From NCBI RefSeq assembly GCF_002165255.2, contig NZ_CP028560.1, positions 124,001-188,000 on the forward strand: DNA of 64,000 nt, given 5' to 3'. Numbering within the stretch: the stretch's first letter is position 1; every line of letters starts with the position of its first letter. Both the position numbers and the translations under genes were made by a program. Source of the stretch: Acinetobacter sp. WCHA45 (GTDB taxonomy: Bacteria > Pseudomonadota > Gammaproteobacteria > Pseudomonadales > Moraxellaceae). The notes under the pieces are model-generated. The model worked only from the letters and a program-made list of their open reading frames with translations, was not told where the DNA came from and did no database searches. Positions 18,770 through 27,704 of the stretch are shown in pieces.

Positions 18770-20809
18770 ATGGAATCTGCTAACGATAAAGAACTGGATC
18801 AGCTGCTGAATGAACACTTTGCTGGGCGGGTGGTACGTAAGGATCTAACCAAACTGATCAAAGAAGGGGCCAATGTCCCGGTCTATGTACTCGAATACCT
18901 GCTAGGGATGTACTGTGCTTCGGATGATCCAGAGATCATTGAACAGGGACTACGTAACGTAAAGACCGTACTGGCTGAGAACTACGTCCGACCGGATGAA
19001 GCCGAGAAGGTGAAATCCCTGGTCCGTGAACGGGGCAGTTATAAGGTCATTGATCGGGTGACTGTAAAGCTGAATGAGCGTAAAGACAAATACGAAGCAT
19101 CATTTAGTAATCTGGGCATCAAAGATGCCGAAATCTCGGCAGGCATCGTCAAAGAGTATGAAAAATTACTTGTTGGTGGTATCTGGGTCATTGCTACGCT
19201 CAGTTACTATTTTGAAGAAGGACAAACCAATTCTCCATTTGGGGTGAGTTTACTCAAGCCGATTCAAATGCCGAATATGAATATGGATGAACTTTTCAGT
19301 GGCAGAGCAGCATTAAGCACTGATCAGTGGCGCGAGAGTTTAATCCGTTCGATCGGCATGGAACCGGCTTCGTTAAAAGAGGACGTGCAATGGCACCTAT
19401 TAGCGCGTATGGTTCCGTTCGTTGAAAATAACTATAACGTCTGTGAACTTGGACCACGCGGTACCGGGAAAAGCCATATTTACAAAGAGTGTTCACCGAA
19501 TAGTATTCTAGTTTCAGGTGGGCAAACCACTGTCGCCAATCTGTTCTATAACATGAGTAGCCGCCGTATTGGTCTGGTGGGGTTGTGGGATGTGGTGGCC
19601 TTTGATGAAGTTGCCGGTATTTCCTTTAAGGACAAAGATGGCGTTCAGATCATGAAAGACTACATGGCCTCAGGATCTTTTGCCCGTGGTCGTGAACAGA
19701 TGGAAGCCTCTGCTTCGATGGTTTTTGTGGGTAATATTAACCAAAGTGTTGAATCCTTGGTGAAGACTAGCCACTTATTGGCTCCTTTTCCTGAAGCAAT
19801 GATCGATTCAGCATTCTTTGATCGCTTTCATGCCTATATCCCGGGTTGGGAAATTCCAAAAATGCGTCCGGAATTCTTTACTAACCGTTATGGTCTAATC
19901 GTTGATTATCTGGCTGAATTCTTCCGGGAAATGCGTAAGCGTAGTTTTGCGGATGCCATTGAGAAGTACTTCAAGCTAGGGAATAACCTGAATCAGCGCG
20001 ATGTGATTGCCGTTCGCAAGACGGTTTCTGGATTGATGAAGCTGCTCTACCCACATGGTCAATTTAACAAAGAAGATGTACGGCAATGCCTGGAATATGC
20101 ACTGCAGGTGCGCCGTCGGGTCAAAGAACAGCTGAAGAAAATTGGTGGTATGGAATTCTATGATGTTCATTTCAGCTACATTGATAATGAGACGCTCGAA
20201 GAACATTTTGTATCAGTCAAAGAGCAGGGTGGTGGCGGACTGATTCCCGAAGGTCCAGCCAAGCCAGGTTTCTTATATACCATCGGGCTCAGTAATAAAG
20301 GCATGCCGGGGTTATACCGGTTAGAACTTCAAGTGACCAAAGGTTCAGGAAAATTGGCGACATCAGGCTTATGGAATTCAAGCAGTGCCAAGGAGCAGGT
20401 CAAGATCGCATTTGACTACTTCAAGGCCAATGCATCCAGAATATCGGGTGGCAGTAAGGTGTTGGAACATGACTTCCACTTACATGTGGTTGAATTACAG
20501 AATACCGGACCGCTCAGCCATCTTGCCTTACCAAGTTTAGTGGCTTTCGCTTCTGGCCTGTTAGGACGATCGGTACAGAGTCAGATGGTGGTACTGGGTG
20601 ATATGAGCTTGGGTGGCTCTGTGACTCCGGTGGAAAGTATTGCCGAATGTCTGCAAGTTGCTTTTGATGCTGGTGCCAAGAAGGTTGCTTTGCCAATGAG
20701 TAGTGCGGCAGATATCCCAACGATTCCTGTGGAACTGTTTACCAAGTTCCAGACCAGCTTTTATGCAGATCCGGTGGATGCTGTGTTTAAGGGGCTAGGG
20801 GTGGATTAA
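18770..20809 (+). CDS. brxL: BrxL, Lon-like AAA+ BREX protein
   Basis: A 679-residue protein closing the type I BREX operon. An N-terminal DNA-binding part is followed by an AAA+ domain with Walker A GPRGTGKSH near residue 228 and Walker B VVAFDEVAG near residue 280. The C-terminal domain (about 580-679) looks like the Lon protease domain (VLGDMSLGGSVTPVESI), but where Lon has its catalytic Ser in GPSAG this protein reads GPLSH, and the Lys of GGLKEK is absent (ESIAEC). It is therefore probably not a protease, which agrees with reports that BrxL forms DNA-binding rings. Its end faces the convergent CBASS operon. Confidence 0.92.
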   Translation: MESANDKELDQLLNEHFAGRVVRKDLTKLIKEGANVPVYVLEYLLGMYCASDDPEIIEQGLRNVKTVLAENYVRPDEAEKVKSLVRERGSYKVIDRVTVKLNERKDKYEASFSNLGIKDAEISAGIVKEYEKLLVGGIWVIATLSYYFEEGQTNSPFGVSLLKPIQMPNMNMDELFSGRAALSTDQWRESLIRSIGMEPASLKEDVQWHLLARMVPFVENNYNVCELGPRGTGKSHIYKECSPNSILVSGGQTTVANLFYNMSSRRIGLVGLWDVVAFDEVAGISFKDKDGVQIMKDYMASGSFARGREQMEASASMVFVGNINQSVESLVKTSHLLAPFPEAMIDSAFFDRFHAYIPGWEIPKMRPEFFTNRYGLIVDYLAEFFREMRKRSFADAIEKYFKLGNNLNQRDVIAVRKTVSGLMKLLYPHGQFNKEDVRQCLEYALQVRRRVKEQLKKIGGMEFYDVHFSYIDNETLEEHFVSVKEQGGGGLIPEGPAKPGFLYTIGLSNKGMPGLYRLELQVTKGSGKLATSGLWNSSSAKEQVKIAFDYFKANASRISGGSKVLEHDFHLHVVELQNTGPLSHLALPSLVAFASGLLGRSVQSQMVVLGDMSLGGSVTPVESIAECLQVAFDAGAKKVALPMSSAADIPTIPVELFTKFQTSFYADPVDAVFKGLGVD

Positions 20810-20928
20810 TTTCATATCTGTCTGGAAGAGTTACAGTAGATTGTTTTAAATTCAGTTTCTCAAGTTAAACACCATGTTGTAAAAGCATAATACTGCCTCT
20901 TTTAAAGAGCTAGTATTTTAGGGGGGGA

Positions 20929-21321
20929 TTACCCTGTAGAATCATTTTTACCATCACTTTCCGAAGTACAAATTGCTTCCAAATAAAACTGATTTCCGTC
21001 TGGGCATGTGACCAAGAAATCTGGGCGTTTAGCTGAATCATTTGCTAATTCCGGGTGAGGAGACAGTGTAAAATTTTGATTTATTAAATATTGATGTAGC
21101 AGAAGTTCAAAAGTAGTTGAAGTAAATTGTCTCGGATCGCCTGATTTTAAACGAGCTATTATTTCGGGTTGCTCGATTACAGGATAATTATTCAAACATT
21201 GCTCTAAAAGTGATCGCATGTGCTGGGCTTTTGGCCAAGCACAACGATCTAAGAAATCAAATTCTGACTCATTTGCCTGAATAATATCGTGATTTGTACG
21301 AATAAAATTTTGGAATAACAT
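20929..21321 (-). pseudogene. Truncated nuclease-like gene after nucC
   Basis: A 130-residue frame whose ATG (21321) falls one base after the nucC stop, so translation is probably coupled. The last third carries RPDFLVTCPDGNQFYLEA, a PD-(D/E)xK-like core of the kind D...E-x-A. The product stops soon after in an unrelated-looking tail (SESDGKNDSTG), so the C-terminal part seems to have been lost. The break falls close to the junction with the BREX segment, at a run of seven G (20921-20927). A full-length relative would be expected to be a nuclease, but I cannot name the family. Confidence 0.5.
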
Positions 21322-21322
21322 A

Positions 21323-22051
21323 CTAATCTGATAACCATTCGGCATATGCATTCACATCGATCATTGGCACAGTACCGCTAAACTGCAACATTGAAATAAG
21401 CTGGAATAGAAACGCAGTTGCTGGTTTTCTTTCTGATACAAATGTATAAGCTTTACTAGTAGAATCCCAAATAAAGTGTCCGTGTGCTGCTACACATCCG
21501 ATATCTATATGATCTATCTCTGTGCTTCCATCCCCTAAAGCGTTCCTTAATGGTTCACCATCACATGGTGACCAATCACTTTCTAGCGTTAGAATTCCAC
21601 CTAAGATAGGAATTAATGGTTTTGCTGGATAAGTTCCCTTAGCATAAGGTATTGGTAAGCTGGTGCGATGCAACGCTCTTACTGAAGCTATTTTTTGTCG
21701 AGCATATGCAACATGTGAAGCATTAATTGTTTGTTTTGCTTCGAAAACAGCATAAACACTTTCAGCTGGGATGATTGTTTGTCCTTCATATTTGAAAATG
21801 AAAGGAGAATACTGTCTATCATAAACTACGATATCAATTTGCTCACTGAAAATGCCATTACTATCTACAATGAAAGCTTTATCCGCAGAGTAGCGTTGCG
21901 GAAGATAAGTATTAAGCATCTCAAGCCATACTGACTCACTAGCATCACCTTTTGTTCCAGGATGGGAAAATGATTGTCGTGCAATTTCAAGGCGAAGTTG
22001 GATATCTTTATGGAAATTACTAAATAATGTTGATAACGACCACTCACTCAT
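21323..22051 (-). CDS. nucC: NucC, cyclic-trinucleotide-activated DNase (CBASS effector)
   Basis: Effector nuclease of type III CBASS. In studied homologues it binds cyclic tri-AMP, assembles from trimers to hexamers, and degrades DNA, killing the infected cell. The 242-residue sequence closely follows the E. coli NucC pattern from its start (MSEWSLSTLF). The restriction-fold active site is intact: Asp73 in QIDIVVYD, then Glu104 and Lys106 in VFEAKQ, with the same spacing as the known enzyme. The start overlaps the end of the TRIP13-like gene by 4 bp (ATGA). Confidence 0.93.
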   Translation of the reverse strand: MSEWSLSTLFSNFHKDIQLRLEIARQSFSHPGTKGDASESVWLEMLNTYLPQRYSADKAFIVDSNGIFSEQIDIVVYDRQYSPFIFKYEGQTIIPAESVYAVFEAKQTINASHVAYARQKIASVRALHRTSLPIPYAKGTYPAKPLIPILGGILTLESDWSPCDGEPLRNALGDGSTEIDHIDIGCVAAHGHFIWDSTSKAYTFVSERKPATAFLFQLISMLQFSGTVPMIDVNAYAEWLSD

Positions 22052-22989
22052 ATTTTTCTCTCTTCAAATGGTGGCGTTGGATTCATTTGATTAGTGATTT
22101 CCAATGCTCGTTCAAACTTAACGCTATGCGCTGGATAGGCATCAAGAACAATTGTTGGGAGAAGTCGCTGAGTTAAATCGGAAAAAGTAAAACCACAACT
22201 ATCTGCTTTCTCGCCTGTTGCGGCCACAAAGTGATTAATTTCATCATCATTAAAACCTAGAGCCTGAAGAGATTTACTGAGAACAGCATAACGTTGTATT
22301 TCATTAGGTCGTTCAAAAGTTAGAATATCTGCTGCTCTGCGTTTAACCGCGGGATCAAGTGCTCCAATCCGATTTGTACACATAATAACGGCAGCTGGCA
22401 ATTGACCATTAGCAATTCGATCAATACCCCGTATAAATGCGTTAACTCCTGCACGGTCTTCATGATGCATTTGAGCTGATTCTCGAGATTGGGCAAGAGC
22501 ATCTGCTTCATCTACTAAAAGAATGACAGCTCCACGTGCTGTACCGTCTGCATTTTTAAGTCTAGTGGCGGCTTCTACTGTATAGTCAAATGCGGCTGAT
22601 AAAAGTTGAGTCATTTCTCCAACACGACCTTGTCCTCTACTTGATAAACTAAGAGGATACAAGGTGATATCAATATTGTCCTGTCGTGCAACAGCATCAC
22701 CGATAGTTTCCGCGAGTTCTGTTTTTCCTGAACCAACATCTCCTGCTAATACCACAAGTGGTGGACGACGAAGTACATACTTCAATAAATCTTCAGCATC
22801 AGGATGGAATTGTTGTGCCCAAGTTCTTAAACCTGAAGGGTTAACTAGAAGGCTAAGTATCTTAGTAAGACGAGCTTTTTGATCATCAAGCCCAACCAGT
22901 TTTGCTAATCTTTCTTGAGGCTCGAAATCTGGGAAATTAAGTCTTTTCTCGAAAAGTTGATCAAGTGATGGTGTATTATGTGAAGTCAT
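22048..22989 (-). CDS. cap6: TRIP13/Pch2-like AAA+ ATPase of CBASS
   Basis: A 313-residue AAA+ remodeler. In type III CBASS the TRIP13-like protein unfolds the activated HORMA protein and so resets the system. Walker A is GDVGSGKTEL near residue 83, the family-typical SSRGQGRVGEMTQLL follows, Walker B is VILLVDEADAL near residue 150, and CTNR is the sensor segment near residue 204. It overlaps the HORMA gene by 4 bp and nucC by 4 bp, so the genes are translationally coupled. Confidence 0.88.
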   Translation of the reverse strand: MTSHNTPSLDQLFEKRLNFPDFEPQERLAKLVGLDDQKARLTKILSLLVNPSGLRTWAQQFHPDAEDLLKYVLRRPPLVVLAGDVGSGKTELAETIGDAVARQDNIDITLYPLSLSSRGQGRVGEMTQLLSAAFDYTVEAATRLKNADGTARGAVILLVDEADALAQSRESAQMHHEDRAGVNAFIRGIDRIANGQLPAAVIMCTNRIGALDPAVKRRAADILTFERPNEIQRYAVLSKSLQALGFNDDEINHFVAATGEKADSCGFTFSDLTQRLLPTIVLDAYPAHSVKFERALEITNQMNPTPPFEERKI

Positions 22990-23501
22990 TTATTGCTCCT
23001 TACGCTTGCTCTACTCAATGCTTTCCCTCCAGCTGAGTAATTTTTATCAGTTTCCAAATATCCGTTTACTGTTGGTTCTTGAGCACCAGTACGCTGATAT
23101 GGCATCCGTGCTTCAAAAGCATCTTTTTGGGCTTGGTTGAGGGCATTCCATGTAGATGAATAAGTATGGTAATTATAGAATGATGCTCCTGAAGTATCGG
23201 CCCCTGGCCTTACGCGACCAGGGTCATCATCAGTAGCTCCCGTTCCAGAAAGATCAAGTGCCGTGTATCTCAGCGTGGGTTCAATCCATTGATCGTTGCG
23301 TTTAAATCCCAAAGTGAGAGTACCAAAATAGCCGGCCTTTAGAAGCTCAATCACTTCTGTTTCAATATTTGCAATATGATCGTCTGTAGGTCGCTCATAA
23401 AATCGTTGCATACGCTTCAAGTCTGCCGCAACCTTTGCTGCCATATGACGTGCATGAGTAACAGTAAAAGTCGTTGACTCGGTGCTAGTAAAGCTAGACA
23501 T
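22986..23501 (-). CDS. cap7: Bacterial HORMA-domain protein of CBASS
   Basis: A 171-residue HORMA protein, the sensor and activator partner of the CD-NTase. N-terminal helices (THARHMAAKVAADLKRMQRF), the segment IETEVIELLKAGYFGTLTLG, and a C-terminal safety-belt-like tail (GYLETDKNYSAGGKALSR) match the bacterial HORMA pattern. In studied systems HORMA binds a peptide signal, closes, and activates the cyclase. It begins 7 bp after the cdnC stop. The identification rests on pattern and on position between cdnC and the TRIP13-like gene. Confidence 0.82.
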   Translation of the reverse strand: MSSFTSTESTTFTVTHARHMAAKVAADLKRMQRFYERPTDDHIANIETEVIELLKAGYFGTLTLGFKRNDQWIEPTLRYTALDLSGTGATDDDPGRVRPGADTSGASFYNYHTYSSTWNALNQAQKDAFEARMPYQRTGAQEPTVNGYLETDKNYSAGGKALSRASVRSNK

Positions 23502-23508
23502 ATTTCAT

Positions 23509-24474
23509 TTACCCCTGGAATGATGCACCAAAAACTTTTTGCCAGTAGTACACAGTCTCTTGCTTGGTCGGTGCGGATAAAGCTGCGTCAATAGCATCAC
23601 CTGCATCAAGTGCAGCCTCGTAAATTGCGCTAGCATTGGAGTCTGTATACAACTGACTGACATTGTTAGAAGCGTTCACAGGATCAATGATTTGAACACG
23701 AGTATTAAAGTTTTCAACCGTAGATGCTGGATAATAATCAGTAAATAAAACCTTTTCTTTGAGGTCAGTCTTTGCAAGATAGGTGAAAAAATGCTGAAGA
23801 GCTTCAGGATAGTCGGCTAATGACAAGCCTCGATCACACAAGTGTGCGAGTATCAACTCTATCATGAATGATTTAAATCTGAACCCTTCATTAGCAGCTT
23901 TCATTCGGGCTGCCCAAAATTTTATTAATCGAACTACTTGAGAAAAATGTTCAGGCTGAGCTTGTTTACGTTTCCTTATAAATTCAAGATGATAAGGAAT
24001 ATTCGTCATCAGAAATGAACCGTTGTCTTGGCTTACTAAATTCCCATACCAATTCGGATTTCCATCATACAATATTGGTACTACATCAACATCCAATCCA
24101 GAACCACGAAAAGAAACCGTTACACAGAAAGTTTTTGGCTGAACCTGATCTGGAGAAAAGTTTGGGAATGCTTTACGCAACCGCTCTGCAAGATACTCCA
24201 TGAGTGTATTTACATCACGTGGTGCATCAGCCCCACTGATATAACATGCCACATCAATGTCGTTAAGAGAGCGTAGTGCCGTACCTTTAGCTAGACTTCC
24301 AGCCAACATCATTTTTTTGAGAGTGAAATCTGGATGTTCACTTAAATAATTCTCAAGTCTATCGCGCAGACGTTTTGCTTGTGCTCGAAATTCATTTGCT
24401 TTTTCTTTTGGTAGATTGACCCTTTCTTGAGCAAAACGGGCAATATCTTGATGACTTACGTGTTCTCGGGTCAT
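23509..24474 (-). CDS. cdnC: CdnC, CD-NTase cyclic oligonucleotide synthase
   Basis: First gene of the CBASS operon; it makes a cyclic nucleotide signal, cyclic tri-AMP in known CdnC enzymes. The polymerase-beta-type core is intact: GSLAKGT at 59-65, Asp72 and Asp74 in SLNDIDVACY, and a third acidic site in GLDVDVVPIL at 127-136. At 321 residues it has the expected length and ends in the family-typical YYWQKVFGASFQG. I chose the ATG at 24474 because the protein then starts MTREHVSHQDIARFA like known CdnC; a start at 24510 would add 12 residues. Confidence 0.92.
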   Translation of the reverse strand: MTREHVSHQDIARFAQERVNLPKEKANEFRAQAKRLRDRLENYLSEHPDFTLKKMMLAGSLAKGTALRSLNDIDVACYISGADAPRDVNTLMEYLAERLRKAFPNFSPDQVQPKTFCVTVSFRGSGLDVDVVPILYDGNPNWYGNLVSQDNGSFLMTNIPYHLEFIRKRKQAQPEHFSQVVRLIKFWAARMKAANEGFRFKSFMIELILAHLCDRGLSLADYPEALQHFFTYLAKTDLKEKVLFTDYYPASTVENFNTRVQIIDPVNASNNVSQLYTDSNASAIYEAALDAGDAIDAALSAPTKQETVYYWQKVFGASFQG

Positions 24475-24510
24475 GGGTATTTTCCATAAGTTACATATCA
24501 AAATCGACAT

Positions 24511-24761
24511 GATATAAAACTATTTTTTTAATTTATGTTGAAAAACTAATCAACTGTTTTATGACGAATTAGATTGAATAATGAGCTTTCAGCTTTAAGG
24601 CTTTTTTTAGGACGGTTAAAAGCTACTAGGTAATTATATAAATGGAGTCTGGGTGAGTTAGCTTGCCGCCAAGTTCTATCGACTATTTTTAGTCGCTGGC
24701 TCACGTAAATCGTCATTTGATACACTTCGATGCCTTGCGAATGTATTAATAGTAACTGCAG
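24511..24761. other. Upstream region of the CBASS operon
   Basis: No gene is seen between cdnC and the IS3-family remnant. The part just upstream of cdnC is AT-rich and presumably contains the operon promoter; no clear repressor site was found by eye. Confidence 0.35.
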
Positions 24762-25560
24762 TGAACCGTACCGGGTTTGTCGGAGACTTTTTATTTAAGT
24801 TAAGCCACCTGACCTAACGGGTTAATCTTATCATAGTACATTGCTTCAAACTCAAAAGGCGACACATAACCCAGTGCACTGTGTACACGCTTTTTATTGA
24901 ACCAATCTACCCAGTTTAGTGTCGCAAGTTGTACATCTGCTAAACCTTGCCAATCTGCTTTTAAATATTCAATCACCTCTGTTTTGTATAAGCCATTCAC
25001 CGTTTCAGCCAAAGCATTATCGTATGAATCACCAGTTGTACCGACTGATGCTCGTAAATTTGCTGCTTCTAAACGATTGGTATAGCGAATCGAAAGATAT
25101 TGCACACCCCTGTCGGAATGATGAATCACATTCTTTGGCATGCCTCGATCGTGCAATGCTTGCTCCAATGCATCGAGCACCATATCTGTATTCATCCGTG
25201 TAGATACTTTCCATCCAACAATTGCTCGTGAGAACACATCAATAACAAATGCGGTATATACCCAGCCTGAATGAGTTTGAATATAGGTAAAGTCACCCAC
25301 CCATAGTTGGTTTGGATGATCAGCATTAAAATTACGTTTCACTAAATCATCTGCCCGTTTTTGGTCATCTCGGTTACGGGTGGTTTGTTTATTCTTACCA
25401 CGCCAAACACCTTGTATACCTAGCTTTTGCATCAATCGAGCAACTGTACAACGTGCAATAACATAACCCTCACGTTTCAATTTTTGCCAAACTTTACGTA
25501 CACCATATCGACCTTAACTTTCTTTCCAAATACGTTTCATTTGCTCTGCATGATTATAAA
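24762..25560 (-). pseudogene. Remnant of an IS3-family element with broken orfB
   Basis: A dead insertion sequence. The frame (24800 to about 25558) encodes most of an IS3-family OrfB integrase domain with DFTYIQT, HHSDRGVQY and an ending segment NWVDWFNKKRVHSALG. An in-frame TAA at 25514-25516 interrupts it between KES and GRYGVRKVW, and sequence homologous to the 5' part (orfA) is missing. A terminal repeat-like end (TGAACCGTACCGGGTTTGTC) starts at 24762. Just upstream of the CBASS operon, it marks past transposition at the edge of the defence island. Confidence 0.8.
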
Positions 25561-25564
25561 GACT

Positions 25565-25595
25565 AAAAAATAGAGCCTAATGGCTCTATTTTTTT
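25565..25595. terminator. Rho-independent terminator
   Basis: Inverted repeat AAAAAATAGAGCC / GGCTCTATTTTTT around TAAT, able to act in both directions. Confidence 0.65.
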
Positions 25596-25800
25596 GATTT
25601 CGTGAAATTAATGAAATTTGTAACAATCTCGAAATATGTGCCAAAAATCTCACATCAATTGTCTTTCAGCGCTGTCATTTAGCGAAAGTTCTTGTAGAAC
25701 ACCATTTAATTTTATTTTAGAAATCCAAATTTAAATGACACCTGTCATGTCGTTCAACGGTCGTTATTGGGTTTTGAATCATATAATTTATTATTGATAG

Positions 25801-25830
25801 TAAAAAAGGCTGCGAATTGCAGCCTTTTCA
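25801..25830. terminator. Rho-independent terminator
   Basis: Stem AAAAAGGCTGC / GCAGCCTTTT. Confidence 0.6.
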
Positions 25831-25845
25831 TTTGGTCGTCTATGA

Positions 25846-25880
25846 CAACTTATGTGTCGTTCTTTGCCAACTTATGTGTC
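25846..25880. repeat. Pair of direct 13-bp repeats
   Basis: CAACTTATGTGTC occurs at 25846-25858 and again at 25868-25880, 22 bp apart start to start. Closely spaced copies of this kind are common at transposon ends that bind several transposase subunits. No transposase is visible beside them, so this may be an orphan end. Confidence 0.35.
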
Positions 25881-26077
25881 ACGTGACGGCAAGAGTCACT
25901 TATCGTATTTTATAAGCTTTAATGTATCTTTAAAGTATACCCTAAAGTTACAATCTGAAAGTTCATGAAATTATGTATCATTTAAATGATTTTTAATCAT
26001 ACGTAACATGTAACTTTAGTGTTAAAGAATTATAATTTACGAAATTATTCATTTTTATCCAATTGGGGCGTGAAAAA

Positions 26078-26644
26078 GTGAAAGGCCAAAAAGTAGGGTA
26101 TGTCCGGGTAAGTTCTGTCGAGCAAAACACTGGACGTCAACTTGAAGGAATTGAGGTCGACCGGATTTTTGTTGACCGTGCTTCAGGTAAAAATACTGAC
26201 CGACCTAAATTTCAGGAAATGTTGAACTATGTCCGGGAAGGGGACAGGGTGATTGTACATTCAATGGATCGTTTTGCGCGAAGCCTAAAAGATTTGGTCA
26301 CTGAAGTAGATAAACTGGTCAAACGAGGGATCGCCATCCAGTTTGTAAAAGAAAATATTACTTTTACAGCCGAATCCACCCCGATGGATAATTTGATGCT
26401 TCAAATGATGGGTGCTTTTGCACAGTTCGAACGTGAGATCATTTTAGAGCGGCAAAAGGAAGGAATAAAACTCGCCTCTGCTCAGGGGAAGTACAAAGGT
26501 CGGGTGCATAAACTAAAGCCTGACCAAGCTGAAGCTTTACGACAAGCATGGAAGGAGGGGAAGTATCCATCGAAAATGGCATTAGGGAAAGCTTTTGGGA
26601 TTAGTCGTCAGGCGGTATACCGATATTTACAAGTTAGTGAATAG
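26078..26644 (+). CDS. Serine recombinase of the resolvase/invertase family
   Basis: A 188-residue small serine recombinase. The catalytic Ser is in GYVRVSSVEQN near residue 11, the conserved HSMDRFARSLKDL lies near residue 65, and GAFAQFEREIILERQKEGI is the long helix near residue 120. The C-terminal helix-turn-helix ends in GKAFGISRQAVYRYL. On plasmids such enzymes resolve multimers or invert DNA. The GTG at 26078 gives the usual N-terminus (MKGQKVGYVRVSS); a TTG at 26063 would add five residues. A terminator follows at 26733. Confidence 0.85.
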   Translation: MKGQKVGYVRVSSVEQNTGRQLEGIEVDRIFVDRASGKNTDRPKFQEMLNYVREGDRVIVHSMDRFARSLKDLVTEVDKLVKRGIAIQFVKENITFTAESTPMDNLMLQMMGAFAQFEREIILERQKEGIKLASAQGKYKGRVHKLKPDQAEALRQAWKEGKYPSKMALGKAFGISRQAVYRYLQVSE

Positions 26645-26732
26645 CTTATTGGGATTAGCAACTAAATTTAGTTTAACTTATAAAAATCATGAAACACTGT
26701 TCGAATTTTAAGCGTGGAACATGAATAATCAA

Positions 26733-26775
26733 TAAAAAGCCGCTCTGGTGCCCTATATTCCAGAACGGCTTGCTT
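26733..26775 (+). terminator. Terminator after the recombinase gene
   Basis: Stem AAGCCGCTCTGG / CCAGAACGGCTT separated by a 12-base loop. Confidence 0.55.
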
Positions 26776-26812
26776 TAATATAATGATATTTAAAGAGAAA
26801 TATCAAGCTGTT

Positions 26813-27643
26813 TGTTATTCCTAAGTAGAAATGTCCTACCTAATAACCAAATAGAAATGTCCTATATGGACAATTCCAAGTCAAGCACAGGATTTAGATT
26901 TCGTTCTTTGATTGCTATTTTCTGTGCACGTCTGCTTGGCATCTTTTGAGAACGATTGCGTTTGTTTTGTTGTTCCAGTTCTTCATGCTGTTGTTGGATA
27001 TGATTCAGAACAGCACCCAACCGTTTATTCTCAACAATCTCTCGCTGATTCAGCTGACTTAATTTATCGAAGAGGCTGTAATTGATCTTTCGGCCATCAT
27101 GCATGAGGGCTACAGTACCATCCGGGTATTCCAGGAACTCAAGATACTTACCGATCAACCTTTGATTTTCTTCGGTGTTTTCCAGGAGATATACGCATTT
27201 ATCATAAGTAATCGTCAGGCTATTCGTGACTCTGCGGGGTTCACGCCAAGTAAAAATATCATCTAATTCTTCGGCTGTTTCAGTGATAGGCCGATGTAGA
27301 TCCTTAGGATTAAAAGCCATCTTGGCGAACTTCTGATTGAACTGCTCAATGAAGCAGGGTAGCCAGGCATTAGCTTGCTCAATCGAGCTGATACCTTCCA
27401 GACGCATCTCCTTGATCAGACGGTCCTGAAGGGTTCTGTTGGCACGTTCCACACGGCCTTTGGCCTGTGGTGAATTGGCGAAGATGATATCGATATTCAG
27501 GGTACTGAGTACGCGTCCAAACTGGGTAATCTTGGTGTCTTTCTTGCTGCTTTGATTCACCCTGAAGACTGAATGTTTGTCGCTGTAAAATGCCAACGGC
27601 TTACCATGCTGCTCAACATACAAGCGTGTTGAAATCATATAAT
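26813..27643 (-). mobile_element. ISNCY-family (IS1202 group, ISAjo2-like) copy A, left part
   Basis: Left 831 bp of an insertion sequence whose right part is at 38285-38935; together they make 1482 bp, exactly the length of the intact copies at 42652 and 49186. It starts TGTTATTCCTAAGTAGAAAT. The 5 bp before it (CTGTT, 26808-26812) equal the 5 bp after the right part (38936-38940), so both parts are one insertion. The split point is duplicated as TAAT by the IS3-bounded composite transposon. Naming as ISAjo2-like is from memory of the family. Confidence 0.85.
26862..27638 (-). pseudogene. ISNCY transposase, 3' part (split copy A)
   Basis: Encodes the C-terminal 258 residues of the 457-residue transposase found whole in the other two copies, from MISTRLYVEQHGKPL to the end. 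It carries most of the DDE integrase core (YSDKHSVFRV, then RVERANRTLQDRL). The N-terminal part is at 38285-38876, on the far side of the composite transposon, so no intact enzyme is made from this copy. Confidence 0.88.
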
Positions 27644-27704
27644 AGAGGTGGTTCCACTTGTTTGAACAACTAAAAGCGTATTTATAAGTGATATTCCGCT
27701 CTAG

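Noticed and set aside
20500-20809. BrxL considered as a Lon protease
   Set aside because: Catalytic Ser and Lys are not in place and the gene stands in the standard brxL position.
23509-24474. Nucleotidyltransferase considered as a MenT/AbiE-type toxin
   Set aside because: Gene order with HORMA, TRIP13-like and NucC and the CdnC-like sequence make a CBASS cyclase far more likely.
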